Source of the DNA: DATLBY01 sp035526665
GTDB lineage: Bacteria; Acidobacteriota; Terriglobia; Bryobacterales; Bryobacteraceae
Direction of reading: 5' to 3'
Length of the DNA: 19,230 nt
Assembly (NCBI GenBank): GCA_035526665.1
Contig: DATLBY010000056.1
Span: forward strand, 1 to 19,230
The notes beneath the pieces were generated by a model. The model ran no database searches, was not told the DNA's origin, and saw nothing but the letters and a program-made list of their open reading frames with translations. Positions within the stretch are counted from its first letter, which is position 1; each line of letters starts with the position of its first letter. This document shows positions 13,695-19,230 of the stretch, one piece after another. The position numbers were made by a program, and so were the translations under genes.

Positions 13695-16600
13695 ATGACA
13701 CCACATGTTGATGGGGGAACGCGCGTGAGCGCGCTCCTGCGAAGTTTCACGGGTGGACTCGCCACCCTACTCGTTCTTGTCGCCGTATTCCTGACAGCAA
13801 CGCTGTTTGCTCAGGAAAGATTTGGTGAAATCAACGGCACTGCAATGGACGCTACGGGTGCGGTGCTGCCGAACGCGACCGTTACGCTCACGCATCGCGA
13901 CACGAATAAAGTTTACACCTCGAAAACGAACAATGATGGCGCGTATATCGTTCGCGACCTCGATCCTGGCCATTACCGGGTTCGAGTGGACGCCACGGGC
14001 TTCACCTCTTATGAAGTTCCCGATGTGAATGTTCAGGCAGGCCGTGTGTTACGAGTCGACGCAAACATGCAAGTGGGCGGTACCCAGCAGTCAGTACAGG
14101 TAACGGAAGCGGCTCCGCTGATAGATGTCACGACGACCGGAGTTTCTCACAACGTCAATGCGGAAGAATTTAACCGTATGCCAAAAAGCCGAACTTTTCA
14201 GTCGCTCGCGATCACATCGCCTAATGTGAATGTAGGCGATGTTGAAGGTGGCATTCAGGTGAATGGTGCTAGCGGTGCGGAGAACAATTTCATCGTCGAC
14301 GGGATTTCCACAAACAGCCTCATCGAAGGTCAATCACGGCAGAATGCCGCTTTTGAGATTCTCGAGGAAGTGCAAGTCAAAACGGCTGGGATCGAAGCTC
14401 AGTATGGCGGTGCGACCGGCGGTGTCATCAGCGCGATTACGCGAACCGGCGGTAATAGTTTCCACGGTGATCTCCACTACTACTATTATGGAAACAAAAT
14501 AAATGCCGGCCCGGTGAAGCGATTGTTCATGGACCCGGTTAACTTGACGACCGTTACCTATGAGCAAGATCACAAGAATCCGAATAATAACAACGAGTTC
14601 GGGTATGCTTTGGGCGGACGGATCATTAAGGATAAACTGTTTTTCTTCAGCGCGGCCACGCCCCGATTCCAAAATCGTGAAGCCACCTACCTCACGTCAG
14701 ACCAACAGAGGGTTACGCTGAAACAGGATGCCCGGTATTGGCAAGCATATAACAAGATTTCCTGGGATCCGTTCACAAAGCTGCGGACTAATTTTGGATG
14801 GTTGTGGTCTCCAAGCAATACGGCCGGCACATTAGTTGGCTATAGCGGCACCGGGAATTACACCACGGGTACGGCGGCATCTCTGCTTCCCAATCAAGTG
14901 CGCGGGAGCTTCTCGCCACAATCGAACTATAGCGGTAATATTGATTTTGCTCCCACGGCGACTTCTCTGTTGAGCTTCCGCGGTGCCTACTTCTACGACA
15001 ATTACAAGTCAATTGGTGTTCCCGGCGTAAGCGCCGTCGAGTGGGGCAAGCCTTCAACGGGTCTGTCCTTTGTGCCTGCAAATTTGCAGTTTGCGCAGGG
15101 CTACCAGACAACGCCCCGTGTGCAATCAACAGATCATGACTTGGCAACCCGCACCATGTTGCAACTGGATTTCAGCAAGTATCTAACCTTCGCGGGTAGT
15201 CACGACTTTAAGATGGGTTTGGGGCGCTTGAAAAACGTAAACAATGTCAACAACAGCTATCCAGGCGGCGGATATGTAACGCTATTCTGGGATTCCGCTT
15301 ATGAAGATCCGATCACCAAGAAGCAGGATCGAGGCGCATACGGATATTACACAATCGATGATATTGGCACTAAGGGGTCTACCGGCGGAACCATTGACAA
15401 CATGTTCTTTCAAGATCGCTGGAGAGTCATGCGCCGCTTAAGCCTGGATCTAGGTGTTCGCCTGGAGCGTGAAGAGGTCCCATCCTTCCGTCGCGACATC
15501 CAGCCCTATGCTTTTAGATTTGGTTGGGGCCAAAAAATCGCGCCCCGCTTAGGTGCCAGCTTCGATGTATTTGGGGACGGCCGTCTGAAGGTCTACGGTA
15601 GCTACGGCGTTTTCTACGATTGGATTAAGTACGAACTCTCGCGCGGAACGTTCGGTGGCGACGTCTGGACTACCAGATATCGCAGTTTGGATACCCTTGA
15701 CGTGCTCACTTTAAGTGGAACGAACACGCCCGGTCGAAATCTATGGGCCCGCGGAACAGCCGAAGACCACCGCATTCCCAGTTTTGGAAAAAATACACTC
15801 GATCCAGGTCTGAATCCGTTCAGTTCGGACTTGACCAATTTTGGTGTTGAGTACCAAGTTAACCCACGCTCAGTGGCGGCGATTCGTTATACCCACAATC
15901 ATTTGAGAGAAGCGATCGACGATATTGGTACGTTGGATGATGCTGGTAGTGAAGTTTACGTCTACGGAAACCCCGGCAAAGGCATCACGACTCGATCATC
16001 TCCGAGCAACAAGGTCGTGAAGTCATTTGAACTTCCGCGACCAGTTCGTTTGTATGACGCCGTTGAATTCTCGTTCAACCGGCGATTTGCAAACCGATGG
16101 TTTGGAAACTTCAGCTACGTTTGGAGCCGGCTTTACGGGAACTATTCAGGGATCGCCAGTTCTGATGAAATCACGCCTCCCGGTACCGGGCGCTCGTCAC
16201 TTGCTTCGCAAACTAACGTGGGTCAAGTATTCCGTCCCGGCACTGCAGCTAGCCGGTACTACGACTTGGATTATCTCCTTTACGATTCCAAGGGGGGATT
16301 TGATCCCCAAGGGCCTCTCCCCACTGATCGTCCGCATGTCTTCAAGGCATACGGTTCCTATCAGTTCCCATTTGGAACACAAGTTGGAGGATTCTTCTTC
16401 GGTGGCAGCGGGACTCCAATGAGCACTTACGTCAATACAGTTCAGAATGCACCAGTGTTCGCAAACGGGCGTGCCGACATGCCGCGCACGCCATTTTTGA
16501 CACAGACGGACCTTTCTCTGTCCCACGAGATAAAGATGGGCGAAGTAAGGCGGCTGCATTTTGAATTTAACGCTCAAAACGTCTTCAATCAAAAGACATC

Positions 16601-16817
16601 GAGGTTCACCTACAATTATCTGAATCGATATCGCACTCGAACCTCAGGTATCAATCTAGCAAGCCTAGATTTCACGAAGGGTTACGACTACAAAGCGTTG
16701 ATTGCTGCCAGTGCGGACGCAAAACAGGCTTACACCGCGTATGATCCCCGCTACGGCAAGCAGGACTTGTTCAATACAGGTTTCGCCGGCCGTTTCGGTC
16801 TCAAGTTCATCTTCTAA
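13695..16817 (+). CDS. Oar-like TonB-dependent outer-membrane receptor with carboxypeptidase-regulatory domain
   Basis: From the ATG at 13695 the product has 1040 residues. A signal peptide ends near LFAQ (residue 39-40). Residues 41-127 are a carboxypeptidase-regulatory/Cna-B-like beta domain (GEINGTAMDATGAVLPNATV, TNNDGAYIVRDLDPGHYRV). About 130-255 is the TonB plug (IQVNGASGAENNFIVDGI, EVQVKTAGIEAQYGGATGGV, TRTGGNSFHG). The remainder is a large beta-barrel ending in GRFGLKFIF with the terminal Phe typical of outer-membrane proteins. Oar-like receptors are expanded in Acidobacteriota and probably import large substrates, but the ligand is unknown. GGGAG lies about 7 nt upstream of the chosen start. 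The frame stays open to 12897, but those 266 codons are antisense to ntrY and lack a signal peptide. No SusD partner is adjacent. G+C is locally lower than in ntrY. Confidence 0.93.
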   Translation: MTPHVDGGTRVSALLRSFTGGLATLLVLVAVFLTATLFAQERFGEINGTAMDATGAVLPNATVTLTHRDTNKVYTSKTNNDGAYIVRDLDPGHYRVRVDATGFTSYEVPDVNVQAGRVLRVDANMQVGGTQQSVQVTEAAPLIDVTTTGVSHNVNAEEFNRMPKSRTFQSLAITSPNVNVGDVEGGIQVNGASGAENNFIVDGISTNSLIEGQSRQNAAFEILEEVQVKTAGIEAQYGGATGGVISAITRTGGNSFHGDLHYYYYGNKINAGPVKRLFMDPVNLTTVTYEQDHKNPNNNNEFGYALGGRIIKDKLFFFSAATPRFQNREATYLTSDQQRVTLKQDARYWQAYNKISWDPFTKLRTNFGWLWSPSNTAGTLVGYSGTGNYTTGTAASLLPNQVRGSFSPQSNYSGNIDFAPTATSLLSFRGAYFYDNYKSIGVPGVSAVEWGKPSTGLSFVPANLQFAQGYQTTPRVQSTDHDLATRTMLQLDFSKYLTFAGSHDFKMGLGRLKNVNNVNNSYPGGGYVTLFWDSAYEDPITKKQDRGAYGYYTIDDIGTKGSTGGTIDNMFFQDRWRVMRRLSLDLGVRLEREEVPSFRRDIQPYAFRFGWGQKIAPRLGASFDVFGDGRLKVYGSYGVFYDWIKYELSRGTFGGDVWTTRYRSLDTLDVLTLSGTNTPGRNLWARGTAEDHRIPSFGKNTLDPGLNPFSSDLTNFGVEYQVNPRSVAAIRYTHNHLREAIDDIGTLDDAGSEVYVYGNPGKGITTRSSPSNKVVKSFELPRPVRLYDAVEFSFNRRFANRWFGNFSYVWSRLYGNYSGIASSDEITPPGTGRSSLASQTNVGQVFRPGTAASRYYDLDYLLYDSKGGFDPQGPLPTDRPHVFKAYGSYQFPFGTQVGGFFFGGSGTPMSTYVNTVQNAPVFANGRADMPRTPFLTQTDLSLSHEIKMGEVRRLHFEFNAQNVFNQKTSRFTYNYLNRYRTRTSGINLASLDFTKGYDYKALIAASADAKQAYTAYDPRYGKQDLFNTGFAGRFGLKFIF

Positions 16818-16840
16818 GCCAATCCAAAGTCAAAACCTTA

Positions 16841-16874
16841 AAGGCGCTCGCTTCGACGGGCGCCCTTCCTTTTT
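16841..16874 (+). terminator. Intrinsic terminator of the Oar-like receptor gene
   Basis: AAGGCGC-TCG pairs with CGG-GCGCCCTT (16841-16867, small bulges), followed by TTCCTTTTT on the plus strand. It starts 24 nt after the receptor stop codon, so it is well placed to end this transcript. Confidence 0.75.
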
Positions 16875-16901
16875 CACCGGCGCTATTTGTTATCTTCAAA
16901 T

Positions 16902-16930
16902 AAAAAAGGCACCAGCCTTGGCCGGTGCCT
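16902..16930 (-). terminator. Intrinsic terminator of the PilZ transcript
   Basis: On the minus strand AGGCACC (16930-16924) pairs with GGTGCCT (16913-16907), with an additional inner GC/GC pairing, followed directly by TTTTTT. It begins 27 nt after the PilZ stop. This is a textbook Rho-independent terminator and separates the PilZ/rarA/SpoU group from the convergent receptor gene. Confidence 0.85.
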
Positions 16931-16956
16931 CATTTGCGCTGTTCTTCGGAGGAGAA

Positions 16957-17358
16957 CTAGTTCGCAAAAGGCCGTGAACCCTGGGTACGGAACTCGTATT
17001 TCTGAATCTCGACTGCTGCCCGGCCCTGCTCGAGGCGCGCGACGCGGCCTTGGGCTACCAGCTTTAACTGGCACTTGTTATCGAGCTGCGCCGGCCAACT
17101 GATGGAAAGCTCCAGCCGTTTCCCGGGGAGTAGAATTTGATCCGTGGTGAAGAGCACGCCGTTGCTGCTAATATTAATGGTTCTTCCAGTCCCTTCTTCG
17201 TGGGAATCGCGTTTATTTAAGATTTTGTATCGTACTTCGCGTTCAATGGGGAACCGGTCGGCATTCCGGCGTTCATTTTTGCCATGCAACCCGTTTGCGG
17301 CTGATCTCTCTGGAAACATCAAATCAATTGCCTCTACAGTAGAATGCAACGGAAACAT
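16957..17358 (-). CDS. PilZ domain protein, predicted c-di-GMP binder
   Basis: The product has 133 residues with a single PilZ domain over about 29-125. The two c-di-GMP contact motifs are present: RxxxR as RNADR at 31-35 and N-x-S-x-x-G as NISSNG at 62-67. The beta-barrel strands follow (GVLFTTDQILLPGKRLELSI; VAQGRVARLEQGRAAVEI). No other domain is attached, so it probably acts as a c-di-GMP-responsive adaptor on a partner not shown here (motility, polysaccharide or secretion). The start is uncertain: ATG 17358 lacks a ribosome site, while ATG 17319 (residue 14) has AGAGG 11 nt upstream and leaves the domain intact. It lies 67 nt downstream of rarA on the same strand and ends at a strong terminator. 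Confidence 0.87.
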   Translation of the reverse strand: MFPLHSTVEAIDLMFPERSAANGLHGKNERRNADRFPIEREVRYKILNKRDSHEEGTGRTINISSNGVLFTTDQILLPGKRLELSISWPAQLDNKCQLKLVAQGRVARLEQGRAAVEIQKYEFRTQGSRPFAN

Positions 17359-17396
17359 CGGCTAAACAATAGAGGGAAACACTAAGATGGTGTGCA

Positions 17397-17417
17397 CTAC
17401 TGTAGTACCTGTAGTTC
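17397..17417. repeat. CTGTAG repeats in the rarA-pilZ spacer
   Basis: A 9-nt unit is repeated in tandem (CTGTAGTAC, CTGTAGTTC at 17400-17417) and overlaps the imperfect palindrome CTACTGTAG at 17397-17405. The same palindrome in reverse, CTACAGTAG, recurs at 17334-17342 inside the first codons of the long PilZ reading. This could be an operator array for PilZ expression and would support the shorter PilZ start at 17319. It may also be chance. Confidence 0.35.
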
Positions 17418-17425
17418 TAAGCACC

Positions 17426-18742
17426 TTATTTTTTTCTCAGGTTTTTAATTTCTAAAAGCCGCTCACGGATTCGTTTTTCCAACCCGCGGTCCGTGGGATG
17501 GTAGAACTCTCGTCCAGTCAGGCCTTCCGGGAGGCATTCCATGGGGGGGAGCGCATCCTCGAACGCATGCGCGTGCTGATATCCCTTCCCGTAGCCCCAT
17601 TGCTTCATGGCCTTTGTGGGTGCATTCCGGACCTGCATCGGGGCCGGCGGATTCGTTCCGGTCTGTACCTGCGACCGCACTTCATTAAGCGCTGCATATG
17701 CCGCATCCGACTTGGGCGCTACCGAAAGGTAAATCGCAATTTGGGCCAGAGCCTGATCTCCCTCAGGGATACCCAGGAAGTTCACACATTGCATGGCCGC
17801 GACCGCCTGCTCCAGGGCTCTCGGGTCCGCCATTCCGATATCCTCGATAGCCATCCGCATCAGGCGCCGTGCCAGATACATCCGATCCTCGCCGCCTTCC
17901 AGCATCCGGCCCAACCAATAGAGAGCGGCGTCCACGTCGCTCGACCGGACGGACTTGTGCAGCGCCGAAATCAGGTTGTAATGTTCCTCGCCTGTTTTGT
18001 CATAGAGAACCGTTTTGCCCTGCAGGACATCGGACAGAGTCTCGGAGGTGATTTCACCGTCCGCGCCTGCTGCCAATGCAGCCAGCTCCAGCATGTTGTA
18101 TCCCGCCCGGGCATCGCCATTCGAATAGACGGCAATCAACTCGAGCACTTCATCCGAGGCGCAAAGACGCAGATCCGCCAATCCATGTGGTGCGTCGTGC
18201 AGTGCCCGCTTCAGCAGGAGGACGATATCGGGCACAGACAGTCCTGCCAGTGCATAGACCTTACAGCGGGACAGCAAGGCAGAGATCACCTCAAACGATG
18301 GGTTTTCTGTCGTAGCCCCTATCAGGATGATGTCCCCCCGTTCCACGTACGGGAGAAAAGCGTCCTGCTGCGCCTTGTTGAAGCGGTGAATCTCATCCAC
18401 GAACACGACGGTGCGCCGGCCCGCCCGGCGGCTGCGCTCCGCGTCCGCCATTACGGCCTTAATCTCTTTCACGCCACTGAGCACAGCGCTGAAGGGAATG
18501 AAATCACAGCGAGTCAACTTCGCGATCAAGCGCGCCAGCGAGGTCTTCCCAGCGCCCGGCGGTCCCCACAGGATCATCGAGCTCAACTCGTCCCGCTCAA
18601 TCTGCAGACGCAGCGGTTTCCCAGGCCCGAGGATGTGCTCCTGCCCCACATAGTCGTCCAGCCGCTCGGGCCGCATTTGCTCGGCCAGGGGGCGTTTCTT
18701 ATCTGTATGGCTGGCTAGCGGCGCATCTTCAAACAGGCTCAC
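17426..18742 (-). CDS. rarA: Replication-associated recombination protein A (RarA/MgsA AAA+ ATPase)
   Basis: The product has 438 residues, normal for RarA. The order is an N-terminal PLAEQMRPERLDDYVGQEHILG clamp-loader-like block, Walker A GPPGAGKT at 60-67, Walker B VVFVDEIH at 112-119 with the RarA-typical RFNKAQQDAFLP, sensor-1 LIGATTENPSF and an arginine-finger region ALLSRC around 156-160. The C-terminal half contains the lid and tetramerisation parts (DVDAALYWLGRMLEGGEDRMYLARRL; NPPAPMQVRNAPT; GREFYHPTD). It is a DNA-dependent ATPase acting at stalled forks and DNA ends. The start codon is GTG (18742), overlapping the upstream methyltransferase stop by 4 nt (GTGA), which implies coupling. 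Identification is firm. Confidence 0.95.
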   Translation of the reverse strand: MSLFEDAPLASHTDKKRPLAEQMRPERLDDYVGQEHILGPGKPLRLQIERDELSSMILWGPPGAGKTSLARLIAKLTRCDFIPFSAVLSGVKEIKAVMADAERSRRAGRRTVVFVDEIHRFNKAQQDAFLPYVERGDIILIGATTENPSFEVISALLSRCKVYALAGLSVPDIVLLLKRALHDAPHGLADLRLCASDEVLELIAVYSNGDARAGYNMLELAALAAGADGEITSETLSDVLQGKTVLYDKTGEEHYNLISALHKSVRSSDVDAALYWLGRMLEGGEDRMYLARRLMRMAIEDIGMADPRALEQAVAAMQCVNFLGIPEGDQALAQIAIYLSVAPKSDAAYAALNEVRSQVQTGTNPPAPMQVRNAPTKAMKQWGYGKGYQHAHAFEDALPPMECLPEGLTGREFYHPTDRGLEKRIRERLLEIKNLRKK

Positions 18743-19230
18743 GCTTGGGCTCCGCGCTGGCGTTGGGCTTCGTATAGGATTATTGCCGCGGCAACGGAAG
18801 CATTCAGCGACTCCACTCCCCGGGTGGGAATGCGGATGCCCCTCGCGATGGACTGCATCATGGTTCCCACACCCTGTCCTTCACTGCCAATCACCACCGC
18901 ACAACCGCGCTTCAGGTCCGCTGCGGACATCATCAGTTCGCCGCCCGGCATAGCGGCGTACACGGGCAGTTCCGCCAGCCAACCTGCGGCTGCCTCGGCG
19001 GTCGCGCCTGTCAGGTGCGCCACCCGAAACACTGAACCCGCGGAAGCTCGTACCGCTTTCGGATTGTACGGACTTGCCGACCCTTTGAGAAATACCACGC
19101 CGGTGGCTCCGAAGGCCTCAGCGGTTCGAAGGATTGATCCCGCATTCCCCGGCTCCTGGATGCCGTCTACAATCACGATCAGCGGCGGTGAAGCCAGCAT
19201 CTCCGCAACTGTCGCGGCGCGCGGTTCCAC
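18739..19230 (-). CDS. SpoU/TrmH family RNA 2'-O-methyltransferase, 5' part outside window
   Basis: The last 163-164 codons of a gene entering from the right edge; the true start is not in the window. The GTG at 19230 is probably an internal valine. All three SpoU knot motifs are present: VDGIQEPGNAGSILRTAEAFGA near 22-43 (Asn and Arg conserved), VVIGSEGQGV near 111-120, and IPTRGVESLNASVAAAIILY near 133-152. The family uses S-adenosylmethionine to methylate a ribose 2'-OH in rRNA or tRNA. Whether this is RlmB-, TrmH- or TsnR-like cannot be settled without the N-terminal substrate-binding domain. It overlaps rarA by 4 nt. Confidence 0.9.
   Translation of the reverse strand: MEPRAATVAEMLASPPLIVIVDGIQEPGNAGSILRTAEAFGATGVVFLKGSASPYNPKAVRASAGSVFRVAHLTGATAEAAAGWLAELPVYAAMPGGELMMSAADLKRGCAVVIGSEGQGVGTMMQSIARGIRIPTRGVESLNASVAAAIILYEAQRQRGAQA

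Noticed and set aside
17498..18718. 406-codon plus-strand open frame
   Set aside because: It lies entirely antisense to rarA, which has all family motifs. The composition is typical of a shadow frame in GC-rich coding DNA.

Overview
The window looks like chromosomal DNA of an Acidobacteriota member, probably Bryobacterales/Solibacter-like. The reasons are a very large Oar-type TonB-dependent receptor with an N-terminal carboxypeptidase-regulatory domain, a secreted protein resembling the Solibacter-type IPT/TIG family (TIGR03437-like), an NtrY/NtrX two-component pair, moderately high G+C, and frequent GTGA/ATGA start-stop overlaps. This placement is inference from gene content. No phage, insertion sequence, CRISPR array or rRNA was seen.

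Layout, left to right. (1) 1-2324, minus: a TPR lipoprotein translationally coupled to an O-antigen-ligase (Wzy_C) membrane protein that runs off the left edge. Both probably serve surface polysaccharide assembly. (2) 2510-2998, plus: a small secreted protein with an OB-like part and a glycine-zipper tail, facing a strong hairpin at 3021-3058. (3) 3070-5767, minus: tRNA-Ile2(CAU), then a DedA membrane protein starting 8 nt after the tRNA, a DUF1684 protein and an SMP-30/gluconolactonase-like protein, closely spaced. (4) 5991-7858, plus: a DUF481 outer-membrane protein with two leader hairpins, then thiG. (5) 8106-9821, minus: the Solibacter-type secreted protein. (6) 10036-13490, minus: ntrY-ntrX overlapping by 4 nt. 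(7) 13695-16817, plus: the Oar-like receptor, divergent from ntrYX across a 204-nt region with five inverted repeats. (8) 16957-19230, minus: a SpoU/TrmH rRNA or tRNA methyltransferase (cut by the right edge), rarA and a PilZ protein, ending at a clear intrinsic terminator.

The envelope dominates: eight to ten products are predicted to be secreted, outer-membrane or inner-membrane proteins. The best candidates for something undescribed are the NtrYX/Oar-receptor pair with its inverted-repeat-rich shared promoter region, the tRNA-Ile2/dedA junction, and the DUF481 leader in which a G-rich Shine-Dalgarno-like stretch sits in a hairpin loop. No clearly new multi-gene defence or mobile system was recognised.
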